Shown piece after piece: positions 33,912 through 43,590 of a stretch of DNA of 64,000 nucleotides (the stretch's first letter is position 1; every line of letters begins with the position of its first letter). A program made the translations under genes and the position numbers. The stretch spans positions 930,001 to 994,000 of the forward strand of contig MBPM02000007.1 in NCBI GenBank assembly GCA_001695595.3. Direction: 5' to 3'. The DNA comes from Plasmopara viticola. Lineage: Eukaryota > Oomycota > Peronosporomycetes > Peronosporales > Peronosporaceae. The notes under the pieces were generated by a model. The model was not told where the DNA came from. It was given only the letters and a program-made list of their open reading frames with translations, and searched no databases.

Positions 33912-35920
33912 TTAGGGATGATGATGAAGTCAATGTTCAGCATCAAGTGGATCGACAGTCAATTCCGGACGATCCCATGGGAGCTGTCGAAGAGACAGTC
34001 GAGGACGTCGATATGGAAGATGTAAATCGTACACCAAGCGCCGTTGTACAGCGGCTGATGCCTTCTGAGAGCCCTGTACGAAACGGTCTTGAGCTAACGG
34101 AGTATCATCAACCTTCCCAAGTGCAACAAGAAGATCGTTTGGTGTTTCGGCCTGAATTGGAGCGAACACGAATAAGACGTGAGCCAGTGCTAGTGCTAAG
34201 AAACGGTTCCGATGGTGGAGAGTCTACAGAAGGCAGTGAATACCCACCGACTCCAAAGCGTGCTAGGATTGACGAAGATGAACTAATTGCGGAAGCCTTT
34301 CTTGCCTACGCTGTGAATATTGACGATGATACGGACTCACCGACTACTTGTACTCAAGCAATGGAAAGCGACGATGCAACGAAATGGCGTGAAGCAATGG
34401 ATGCTGAGCTTCGCTCTCACGAAGAGAATAAAACGTGGACATTGCAGCCACGAGGGAAAATCGGACGCGCAATTGGATCACGATGGGTATTTGCCAAAAA
34501 GCGTGATCAGAATGGCGTTATCGTGCGATACAAGGCACGACTAGTCGCGAAAGGTTTCAAGCAGAAGTATGGCGTTGACTTTTTCAGGACATATTCCCCG
34601 GTTGCCAACATAAATTCGATCCGAAGAATTCTCGCAGTATGTGTTGTATGTGGCTATCAAATGGAACAGCTGGACGTCGACACGGCTTTTCTCAATAGCG
34701 TGTTGACCGACAAAGTTTTTATGGAAGTTCCGCTTGGTGTCGACAATGCTCAAGGATACATATGTCAACTAAACAAGGCTATTTACGGACTATAGCAAGC
34801 AGTGAGTGCCTGGAACAAGACAATACATCGTGTCTTCGTCAGGAATGGCTTTAAGAGTTGCGGAGCAGATCAATGTGTTTATGTCAAGAGAACTAAAGAA
34901 GGTTTTGCTTACGTTGGACTATATGTGGATGACATGATTATCGCAGCAAAAAACAGCAAAGAATTAAATCAAGTAAAGGGAGTCCTCAAGAATGCTTTCA
35001 AGATGAAGGAGCTTGGTCAGGCGGAATTTATTTTGGGTATGGAAATTGATCACGACAGGTCAGCTGGAATATTGATGATCAAACAGACTCGCTACATCGA
35101 TGACGTGGTCAAGCGATTCGATCAACAAGATGCCAAAAGTGTCGAAAACCCTTGCGTATCAGGATTGAAGCTGTCGTCAAAGCAGTCACCCACAACGGAA
35201 GAGGGACGGTCGACAATGCGATCAAAGCCTTATCGCCTTTTGATTGGATGCTTGCTGTACATAACGACATGCACTCGGCCTGATATTGCTTGCGTGGTGA
35301 CGCAGCTATCACGTTTTCTGGAGAATCCAGGACTACAACATTGGAGCGCAGCGATTTGAGTAGTACGGTATCTGAAGACCACGCGTCAAATCGGTATCGT
35401 CTACCGAGGAAGTGGAAGCGTTACGGTCAAGGCATACTCGGATGCAGATTGGGGCAGCAACGCGGATGACAGACGCGGTCTCGGGAACTGTAGTCATGAT
35501 TGCAAGCGCACCAGTGGTATTAAGTCGAAGTACCAGCGGACAGTTGCGCTGAGCTCAGCGGAAGCTGAGTATATGGCGATCAGTTTATGCACACAAGAAG
35601 TTCTTTGGACACGGGCAATGCTAAGGGGCATGGGTCACGAGCAAGTTGAAGGCACACATGTTTGGGTAGACAACCAAGGTGCTATTGCGTTGGCCAATAA
35701 CGCCGGATATCATGCTAGGACGAAGCATGTGGACATCAAGCACCACTTTATTCGTGAGAACGTGCAAGAAGGACTGTTGAAGATCTAGTATATCGACACG
35801 AAGAGTCAGCTTGCAGATATGCTGACGAATACAGTTGGGACCAAGATGCTTAAGTATCTGCGCGAAGCCACCGGAATCAAGAACAAGTCAGCAACAAAGG
35901 ACACACAGTATTGGCGGTGA
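33857..35920 (+). pseudogene. Copia reverse transcriptase and RNase H of element C
   Basis: The first piece (to 34795) has the acidic linker and the start of reverse transcriptase, including 'QLDVDTAFLN', and ends at a TAG within 'IYGLKQA'. The second (to 35359) has intact 'GLYVDDMIIAAK' and ends where an arginine codon of the paralog has become TGA. A frame change near 35.47 kb follows. The last pieces hold 'SSAEAEYMAISL' and 'DNQGAIALANNAGYH'. The reading ends with a TGA directly at the polypurine tract. All catalytic motifs I looked for are present, but at least three stops separate them. Confidence 0.85.
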
Positions 35921-35927
35921 GTGGGAG

Positions 35928-36073
35928 TGTTAAAATTACGCCGCTGAATGCATGTTGAACAGGGAATGGCTTCACAGTATTTACAAGTACGTTACAGTTA
36001 GTAATTACATATGGTTAGCCGTTTATTCGTCAAGATAAATATATTCACTTCGGTTTTAACTTTCTTCTCAACA
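35928..36073 (+). repeat. 3' LTR of copia element C
   Basis: A 146-bp copy of the 5' LTR with about ten differences by eye. AGTGGGAG lies directly before it. Confidence 0.95.
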
Positions 36074-36078
36074 CGGTT

Positions 36079-36849
36079 CTTGAGAGATCTACACGAGGAC
36101 AAACGTCGTATCATATTGAACAGCTAAATGAGAGCATCTTCTTGCACGTACGCAAATGTGATGTTGTCAGCGATGTTGCGAAACGAAGAGCTTGACGGTC
36201 TGAGCAAGAAGTTGAAGTTGCGTTTAAAGGCGTGTTCTTTAACCTGGAGTTAAATCGCTTATTCATGGCGACATCGCACCATTTTCTTTCACTCGAAGCC
36301 TTTGCAATCGTCGCAACGAGTTGTTGATGTAACTTACTGAGCCAAAAGTTGTCAATCTACACGTCATCGAAAATGAAGTGGCTATGGATGTTGCTTACTA
36401 CAGAATTTGATATCCGTGCAGGAGACTACCTCTTGCGACCACTCAACGGATACGGTCCAAGTGTTTTGGCAAAAAGCGTGGCGAGTCAAATTGTTGACGG
36501 CCACTTTAGTTTCATTAAATCAATCACGTATCGCTAAGTGTACGCCAAAGTCGTGTTAACACCATTAGGCATGTCATCTAAAATAAAATTAAAGACACGA
36601 GTCGATGATGTTGGTGCTGGTAAGCGATGCAATTTACCGCGTCCCTCCTCCATTTTTGTTGTGCTCGTGGTGTCGCGGTGACAAATTTCTCGCTTGACAA
36701 CCAAGCTTGTGTCACGCGATGTGAGCACAAAAGCAAGGTTATTATGAAAAAACGGAGGCTGCTGACTACCGGTGCGATGATTTCTGCTGAGATGGATATG
36801 ATGCGCATAGTGCATTTGATGCGCTAAAATTTTTCTTTTAAATTAATCT
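36079..36849. other. Downstream flank of effector 2, outer part
   Basis: Bases 36340-36740 match 41370-41600 and 53890-54130, with shared words such as GTGGCTATGGATGTTGCTTAC and TGTTGTGCTCGTGGTG. No coding frame is conserved. It is part of the repeated effector unit. Confidence 0.6.
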
Positions 36850-36861
36850 AACTTGCCGTAA

Positions 36862-37177
36862 GCAGGGAAAAGTTGGGGTGACGCCCTCCTTCCAAGCGCG
36901 AAGGCTAAATGCTCGCGCGCTTCGGGCAGGTGCTCTCGGGCATCTGCAGGTCTCTAACGAGTCTCACCCTCGACGAGACGGTCTCCAGTACCACCTGGGC
37001 TCTTACCAAGTCAGAGCTGAACAAATTTATGGAAGACCCTCACGACCTCGGTGCTGGCTGCACTGCCCGCCGAACGAGACTCGACGTATGCGGACACCAC
37101 TCTATGCCGTGGACTAGCCAGACTGAGCCTAGCACGTGCATAACTTGGCAACGCGATAATGTAATCAGTACAATACA
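36862..37177 (+). mobile_element. LINE deletion derivative with 12-bp target duplications
   Basis: A 316-bp insertion flanked by perfect direct repeats AACTTGCCGTAA (36850-36861 and 37178-37189). Its last 150 bp match the 3' end of the LINE fragment at 56.8-57.6 kb, including ACTCGACGTATGCGGACACC and CTTGGCAACGCGATAA. An internal part is missing: CACCTGGGCTCTTACCAA is joined almost directly to the segment around TGGAAGACCC. It carries no intact protein. The perfect duplications show that the shortened form itself was inserted or that it was deleted later inside clean ends. Confidence 0.8.
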
Positions 37178-37189
37178 AACTTGCCGTAA

Positions 37190-37466
37190 ACGACTCGGAT
37201 CTTTCTGACTTGTGACCACTGGCACATTTTTTACAAGATCGCGGCGACAACAAGACTATGACAATAATCAATTTTTTAACGTTTCAAAACACGTTTGAAC
37301 GCTATTTATTTACTCGACAGGCGGGGTCGAGGTAGCCTTTGTAACACAAAACCTCGATCACTTGTTAACAACGTATCGTAGAGATTTAATTTATTACTTA
37401 CGATTACTATATTTGCCGTTCGACATCATGATGTGCGAAATAAGATTAGCGATGGACGCCATGACT
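37190..37466. other. Conserved DNA just downstream of effector 2
   Basis: Matches the DNA downstream of effectors 3, 4 and 5 (41.80-41.94, 54.32-54.47 and 59.56-59.75 kb), with shared GTCGAGGTAGCC, TTTGCCGTTCGA and AATCTTGTTACTG. It may hold the 3' untranslated region and transcript end, but no specific signal could be assigned. Confidence 0.6.
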
Positions 37467-39731
37467 TTAAATCTTGTTACTGGAATGCACTTGCGAATTG
37501 TCCTTTGAGATGAGCTTCCACTGGTTGAGTTGATTGAGAAGAGATGTCGCCAGTTGCCTCGTTGCCTCATCTGTTAGCGCTGCTTCCAAAATTTTGGTCA
37601 AGTTTGCGTCGCCGAAGACATTGGTGAGCGTCAACATTATATGATTCTGTAGAGATGGAATGTTCGCGTAATACCCAATCGTGTAGTCCACCCAAAACTT
37701 TGAGCTTGGCTCATACGTAAAGAGTATCTTGAAGTAGTCTGCTTCTGCTTCTTCGAAGATTAGCATGAGCACAACAGCAGAAGGGGGTACCTCCTGCTTC
37801 AACCAGTTCAATGTCATCTCTTCCAAATACTTTTCGGTCGTTATGACGTTGGTAGTCTCCGGTGAAAGCAATATTTTAAGAATAGTGCTTTTCGCCAAGT
37901 ATCTGTCAGCTGCTGATATTGCTTGGACTTCCACATCATGCAGCATTATCAGTAGCTGCTGAAAATCGGTATTCGCGGTATGTGTAAAGTCCCCGGCGTC
38001 TTTACTCAAATCATTGTACGTTTGCAGGTAGCGCACCCAAAAGCTTTTTGATGACTTGTTCACAAAAAGAATATTGAACTTGTCGGCGTCTGTTTCACCG
38101 CGCATCAGCATGGATAAAACGTCGGACGGCAGTGTTCTATCCAATAACAAGACCGACGTCACTTCTATCACATTATCATGCCTCGAGCTAAGATGGGCAG
38201 CGAATGGTGAAATCAGCAATTTTAGAATAGTGCCGTACGCCACGTATTTGTCAGCTGCGGGTAACTCTTGCTTTGCCACCGCAAATAGCTTTTTGAGTAG
38301 CGACTCAAGATCGACATTCGCAGATTGCATCAACTCCACGTTGTTATTCACTTTTTGAGTGTACAGCTTGAGGTAGCGCTCCCAAAAGCTCTTCGACGAC
38401 TCATTTAAAAACAAACTTGTGAAACATTTATCTTCCGCCTTATCGAGCATCAGAGCGGACACGATGTTTGAAGGAAGGATTCCTCCCTCTAGCCAAATCG
38501 ACATTAATTTGTTTCGATACTGCTGACTAAGTTGGAGGTCGGCAATGTGCGGTGAAGTCAGTACCTTTAACCAAGTGCTGATTGCCGTATCACTAAAAGT
38601 ATTTCCTGATCCATTCACATTAAGTGCTGCCTCAATTAGTATTTGCAATAGTTGCTCGGCATTAAAAGTTGCAGTGCGCGTAAGATCCTCATCATACCTT
38701 TTCGCATTGTACATCTCGAAGTAGCGCAGCCAGAAGTCATTTGACAATCCACTCGAGAAAAGAATGGTAAATTGATCAGCTTTCGCTATATCGTGCACTA
38801 GCATGGACACGATTTGGGACGGGGGTATACTTGAATCCAACCAAATCGACACCAAACTTTCAAGACATTTCGGATCGCGAGAATTGCGCAACGAAAGCAA
38901 AGTTTTAAGTAAAGCAGCATCCTTCGAAAACTTGTGGGAGACAGATAGCGCAGTGCCAACAGTATCCTGCTTGTTAAGCAAAACACTTAGGTAGCTGATC
39001 AAAAAGGAATACTCCTTTTTTGGTAGCCTGTTGCCTTTAACGTGCTTCTTCAAGTACGCGAAGATACGACCACGAGAAGTCTTGTAGATCGTCTCTGCTG
39101 TACGTTGTTCTTGGTGAAACAGTTCACTAGCGAGCACAGGTATTCGTTTGAAGAAAAGACGCTTGACGTGATCATTGGATTTTATAGCCAGATTCATGGC
39201 TAAATGTCTCGTTTCTATATCATGGATCCCAATGACTAAGATCTTATACAATGCTTCGGCGTCGTATATGGTCGACATTGCTGCAATCATAAACTCGTAT
39301 GCATTCTCGTCAAATTGATGGCCAACTTGGTAGACGAAGTAGGCCCACTTGGTCCATTCGTTATCGCACAAAAGGTTACGTACTGGGCCTATGATTTCCA
39401 ACTCATCATAGGCTGCTTTCGGAGTCTTTCTTCCTCTAACGATTGGCTTAGAAAAACTGTTCAGCCAACTTTTCAAGTGCTTACTTTCGTGGCCCCTTCC
39501 AATTAAATTGGCAAATTCTATCAGTGTCGTATTGGTCCTGTCCTCGTCATCGACACTCGTCGGCTCGTGAGTCTCTGTGACCGCTGACGCTGCAAAGTTG
39601 TTACGGATAAATGATGGAGAAGATGCCGTACGTGAAGCGGCCAATTTGACGTTTCTCTCTGCTGTGTCAGCAAATGCATTCGCAGCAATGGCACTTGACA
39701 GTAGTGCAATGCGTAAGTAGCAAAACCGCAT
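37467..39731 (-). CDS. Effector 2: five-segment WY/LWY protein without RXLR
   Basis: The longest family member, 754 residues. The signal peptide 'MRFCYLRIALLSSAIAANA' starts at the only upstream ATG and is likely cleaved near residue 21. At 41-45 'FIRNN' replaces RXLR; DDEDR is at 61-65. A WY-like segment (W126/W129) is followed by four LWY-like units with WxxY pairs at tryptophans 334, 450, 565 and 680. The spacing is 116, 115 and 115 residues, so the repeat is very regular. The second LWY unit has no counterpart in the four-segment paralogs and looks like an added module. The protein is expected to be secreted and to enter plant cells; stacked LWY units in known effectors form a rod and can bind host PP2A, but no target can be inferred here. 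Confidence 0.87.
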   Translation of the reverse strand: MRFCYLRIALLSSAIAANAFADTAERNVKLAASRTASSPSFIRNNFAASAVTETHEPTSVDDEDRTNTTLIEFANLIGRGHESKHLKSWLNSFSKPIVRGRKTPKAAYDELEIIGPVRNLLCDNEWTKWAYFVYQVGHQFDENAYEFMIAAMSTIYDAEALYKILVIGIHDIETRHLAMNLAIKSNDHVKRLFFKRIPVLASELFHQEQRTAETIYKTSRGRIFAYLKKHVKGNRLPKKEYSFLISYLSVLLNKQDTVGTALSVSHKFSKDAALLKTLLSLRNSRDPKCLESLVSIWLDSSIPPSQIVSMLVHDIAKADQFTILFSSGLSNDFWLRYFEMYNAKRYDEDLTRTATFNAEQLLQILIEAALNVNGSGNTFSDTAISTWLKVLTSPHIADLQLSQQYRNKLMSIWLEGGILPSNIVSALMLDKAEDKCFTSLFLNESSKSFWERYLKLYTQKVNNNVELMQSANVDLESLLKKLFAVAKQELPAADKYVAYGTILKLLISPFAAHLSSRHDNVIEVTSVLLLDRTLPSDVLSMLMRGETDADKFNILFVNKSSKSFWVRYLQTYNDLSKDAGDFTHTANTDFQQLLIMLHDVEVQAISAADRYLAKSTILKILLSPETTNVITTEKYLEEMTLNWLKQEVPPSAVVLMLIFEEAEADYFKILFTYEPSSKFWVDYTIGYYANIPSLQNHIMLTLTNVFGDANLTKILEAALTDEATRQLATSLLNQLNQWKLISKDNSQVHSSNKI

Positions 39732-39820
39732 GTCGATTATTTCACTGCGACGCGAAGGTATCTATCTAGAACACAAAATTAAATAAAAGAGCATAGAAAA
39801 AAAACTCCGACAGCAGGCAC

Positions 39821-39850
39821 ACACCAAGCAGAGGGAATGAGCACGCTACG
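39821..39850 (-). promoter_or_regulatory. Initiator-like box upstream of effector 2
   Basis: On the minus strand CGTAGCGTGCTCATTCCCTC lies about 105-120 bp before the ATG. It contains GCTCATTCC, close to the start of the oomycete initiator consensus GCTCATTYYNCAWTTT, and is conserved in all paralogs. Confidence 0.55.
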
Positions 39851-41942
39851 TGGGTTGCGACAGTGTCGGTGCTTCTACAATATGCCAGATGATAGTCAGC
39901 ATACTATAATAGTGAAGCAACTGCAAAGGGATGGGACCGAATGACGCGTCAAAGCAACGAGGTGCGACGGACTACAAAGAAGGCCGACAGCGCAAAAAGA
40001 TAATTGTACGCACTATAGCATACATTACTGAACAGCGAGAGAGATGTGAAGGAAAATGAAATTTAATTAACAAGATGCACTTTTCTGTGTTTTATCGACG
40101 AGGATGCGAATTGTATAGCTACGTCTTGGCGTTCCTCGACAACTTTTTCCGTGTCGTAGACGCCGCACAGCTCTTGACAACAAGGATAGCGGTGCATTTC
40201 TACTGCAAATGACAGTACCGCATATTCTGTACGTGATGAAGTCCTATGGGCCGCTGGAGACGAGTCGACAAACCATTTTGGCGCCAATCAATGCACCGAA
40301 AATTGCCCCGAAATGTACAAAATATATCTAAAGCAAGCACTAAGGCGACTTGAAGCCATTAAATTGTTTCTCTACGTGCATTGGTAGGGCCTCCTTCTTG
40401 ATACAATGACCTGAAGCCAAACACGTCGTTTACGGTTTGTTTAGACCTCTGTATTTTACAGGTAGTACCCAGTAGATGATTCACAAGGGCCCCACTGGTC
40501 CTCTCTAGCCTATTAAATAAAACGTATGTGCGACTGTTTTGCACGTGCTTTGCGTAAAGAGTATGGTGGAGCTACACGTTTTGCGGATCGTTTAAGGCTA
40601 CCAAGCGATGCAAGGACGTTTGTCTAGATGAAACTGATCAAAAAAGACTTACAGAGGGAAGGACATCATACCATGTGCGGCAGCTCAATGTGGTGTGTGT
40701 TCTCGCAAGCAGCACGACGGACGCGAGTTTGCTCTAGCTTGCGGTGTCGGAGAAGAAAGAGCTCGATGATCCGGGCACGAAGCAAATATTTTGAAGCGTT
40801 TTTGTCAAGCTAAGTGAGTACTTGTTGAGAATCGAGAAGTAGCGCACAACGAATACAAAATGTCGCTTTTGGCTTCGTGCTTCGTGTAGACTCGGTGCTC
40901 AATACCACTCGATCTTATCGTAACCGACACGCCACACCTAAAGTGGTAAGGCAGCAATTTCTCTTCAGCGAGGCTTTTGCGTGGAGTTGTTATTGTGGCT
41001 TACTGAGCATTTTAAACTTGCTGTCGAAAACTACCTTTTGCGAACACCAAATGGGTACGGTCAAAGTACTTTGTAAAAAAACGAGGCGAGTGGAAGTGTT
41101 GTTGGCAACTACAGAGCCTGATTCGACCGTATTGAATGTCCTATTAAAGCAAGCAAACCCTCGCAAGCAGCACGACGTACACAAGTGTGGTGTAGTCTGC
41201 GATGTCGGAAAAGGAAGACCTTGGTGGTGCGAGTAAGAAGCAGACAAATGCATCTTAAAACGTGTTCGGCAAGTTAGGTCAAGAGTGCTTATCCATGGCG
41301 ACTTCCCAGCAATTTCTATACTCGAAGTCTTCGCGTTCGTCTCAGCAAGTTGTTACTGTGACCTAGTGAGCTGATAATTGTCAATGAGTTCTACACGTCC
41401 AAGTGGCTATGGATGTTGCTTACTCAGTGATTTGATTGCCATCAGTTGTGTCATGCACAATTCCAAATAAAAAGACACTAGTCGATGCTTTGGTGCTAGC
41501 AATTGATGCAATCTAACTGTTTGTTGTGTTCGCGGTGTTGCAGTTTCAATTTCTTGTTTGACACTCAAGCTTTAGCTACGCGATGTTAGCACAGGCGCAA
41601 ATTTAAACGGAGACTGTTTCGACCAATGCAATAATCTTTGCCGAGGTAGAAATGATGCGTCTTCTTTAATGTCAAATTTATTAGACATGGCATACACGAC
41701 ACAAATCGTTTTGACTTGTGACTGCTGGCAGTCGATCGAAGATTTCAGCGACGTTGCAAGAGAAAAAGGCTTTGACGGTAACACAATTTTCTATAGATTC
41801 GACAGGCGAGTGTATGCAAAACCAAACAACTTTGTTAACGCATTGTAAAAAAGTAGCTGTTTTTTACTAAAATGGTTGTATTTGTCAGCAATGGGTGTCA
41901 TTCCAACTTCAAATCTTGTTCCTGATACGCGCTTAAGAATTG
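39851..41942. other. Flank between effectors 2 and 3, no gene seen
   Basis: The left part (to about 40.35 kb) is the conserved upstream block of effector 2, including GGGCCGCTGGAGACG and CAATCAATGCACCGAAAA. The right part (41.37-41.94 kb) is the conserved downstream block of effector 3. Open frames between them are short and not conserved. Confidence 0.6.
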
Positions 41943-43463
41943 TTAACTAAGCCATGCATCCACCATATTAAGCTGAGTAAGAAGAGATGCCGTCTTCTTG
42001 TTTGTTGCGTCAACGGCACACGCCGCTTCTAAAATTCTTTTTAAGCTTGCGACGTCGAAGACATCAAGAAGCGTCGTCATTTTATAATTTTGTAGAGTTG
42101 GGGTGTCCGCGTAGTACGCGTTCGTGTAGGTCTCCCAATACTTCGAGCTTGGCGTATTCGTAAACAGTATCTTATAAAAGTCGGTCTCTTTCTCTCCAAG
42201 CACCAGCATATACACAACCGTGGACGGCGATAATCTATGCATCAACCAGTGCGATGTCAACTGATTTAAATACTTTTGGTCCGTAATGACGTTGGTAATC
42301 TCTGGCGAAAGCAATATCTTGAGGATAGTGCTACTCGCCAAGTTTTTGTCAGCTGCAGATGATTCTGGCACTTCTACCGCATGCAGCATCATCAATAGCT
42401 GCTCGAAATCATTCTTTGCGGTGCGCATCCAGTCCCCGACATTTTCGCTCGATTTATTGTACTTTTTTAAGTAGCGCAGCCAGAAGCTTTTTGTTAACTT
42501 GTTTGAAAAAAGAACAGAGAAATGATCAGCTTTCGCTTTATCATGCACCAGCATAGACACGATTTTGGATGGGGAAGTGCGTGCACCCAACCAAATCGAC
42601 ACCAAACTTCTAATACCTTCCTGATCGTGAAAATTGGACAACGAAAGTAACTTATTGAGTAGAGCAGCATCCTCAGAGAACATGTGGGAGATCGATAGCG
42701 CAGTGCCAACAGCGTTGTTCTTGTCAAGCAAAATGCCCAAGTAGCTGGTGAGGATGTAGAACTCTTTCTTTCGTAGCTTGTTGTGTTTAACGTACGTCTC
42801 CAAGTACGCGAAGACACGACCACGGGAAGTCGTGTAGACCATTTTTGCCGTTAGTTGTTCCCGATATAATAGTTCGCTGGTAAGCACAGGTATTTTGCCG
42901 AGGAAAAAGTGCTTGATATGATCATTGGAAACTTTGGCCAGATTTATGGCTAAGTGTCTTGTTTTTTCAACTTTGGCCGCGGCAATCAATATCTTGGAGA
43001 ATGTTTCGGCGCCATGTATGGCCGACATTGCCTTGACAATAAACTTGTATTCATTCTCATCGAAAGGATGGCCGACTTGGCAGACCAGATAAGCCCAACA
43101 GATCCATTTGTCGTCGAGTAAAACGTTACCTTCTGAGTTGCTTAGTCCCAAGACATTATAAACTGCTTTCGGAGTCAATCCATCTTCTATGACTGGGTCA
43201 AGGAATTTAGTCAAACCTGTTAAATACTTACTTCCTCCCCTTCCAACAATTTCACCAAATTCTTTAAGCGTCAGTCCTGCCCTATCTTCGTCATCGACAC
43301 GCGTCGGCCCGTGAGTGACCGCTGACGCAGCAATGTCGTCACGGACAAATGAAGACGTCGTATGTGATGTGGTCAATGCGACATCTGTCTCCGCTGTGTC
43401 AGCGGATGCATTTACAGCAATGGCACTGGCCAGTAGTGCAATGCGTAAGAAGCAAAACCGCAT
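41943..43463 (-). CDS. Effector 3: short three-segment WY/LWY protein
   Basis: The shortest intact member, 506 residues. The signal peptide is 'MRFCFLRIALLASAIAVNA'; an in-frame upstream ATG exists but adds a stretch with no signal-peptide or paralog support. 'FVRDD' at 39-43 replaces RXLR and DDEDR is at 57-61. The WY-like segment at W120/W123 is followed by only two LWY units, WxxY tryptophans at 328 and 443 (spacing 115). The linker between them, 'DFEQLLMMLHAVEV', is of the type that precedes the last unit in the paralogs, so the protein looks like a paralog that lost one or two complete middle units. Fold and periodicity are kept. The role is inferred from the family: a host-translocated immune suppressor with unknown target. 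Confidence 0.86.
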   Translation of the reverse strand: MRFCFLRIALLASAIAVNASADTAETDVALTTSHTTSSFVRDDIAASAVTHGPTRVDDEDRAGLTLKEFGEIVGRGGSKYLTGLTKFLDPVIEDGLTPKAVYNVLGLSNSEGNVLLDDKWICWAYLVCQVGHPFDENEYKFIVKAMSAIHGAETFSKILIAAAKVEKTRHLAINLAKVSNDHIKHFFLGKIPVLTSELLYREQLTAKMVYTTSRGRVFAYLETYVKHNKLRKKEFYILTSYLGILLDKNNAVGTALSISHMFSEDAALLNKLLSLSNFHDQEGIRSLVSIWLGARTSPSKIVSMLVHDKAKADHFSVLFSNKLTKSFWLRYLKKYNKSSENVGDWMRTAKNDFEQLLMMLHAVEVPESSAADKNLASSTILKILLSPEITNVITDQKYLNQLTSHWLMHRLSPSTVVYMLVLGEKETDFYKILFTNTPSSKYWETYTNAYYADTPTLQNYKMTTLLDVFDVASLKRILEAACAVDATNKKTASLLTQLNMVDAWLS

Positions 43464-43560
43464 GATGGACACTTGACGGTGATGCGAGATTGTACGGTTA
43501 GTACACAAAAATTGATAGAAACGCGTAAGATAGAGAAAATTGCGATAGCAGAAACACACT

Positions 43561-43590
43561 GGGTAGAGTGAGTGAGTACGTTGCGTGGAT
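43561..43590 (-). promoter_or_regulatory. Promoter-like box upstream of effector 3
   Basis: On the minus strand CAACGTACTCACTCACTCTA is collinear with the initiator-like box of the paralogs, about 100-125 bp before the ATG. Confidence 0.5.

Larger units (their letters stand above)
31637..36073 (+). mobile_element. Ty1/copia retrotransposon C (least decayed)
   Basis: Two 146-bp LTRs and a perfect 5-bp target-site duplication CGGTT (31632-31636 and 36074-36078) bound the element. The primer-binding site GGTTAACAGCCGC follows the 5' LTR, and the polypurine tract AGTGGGAG (35920-35927) precedes the 3' LTR. Gag and protease form one open frame of 352 codons. Integrase, reverse transcriptase and RNase H are readable in long pieces, interrupted by single stops and a few frame changes. 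The element is more diverged from A and B than those are from each other. LTR identity is roughly 93 percent by eye. It probably cannot move on its own. Confidence 0.95.

Noticed and set aside
43464..43559. Longer start of effector 3 at an upstream in-frame codon
   Set aside because: The added residues would bury the conserved signal peptide and overlap DNA collinear with the promoter of the paralogs.
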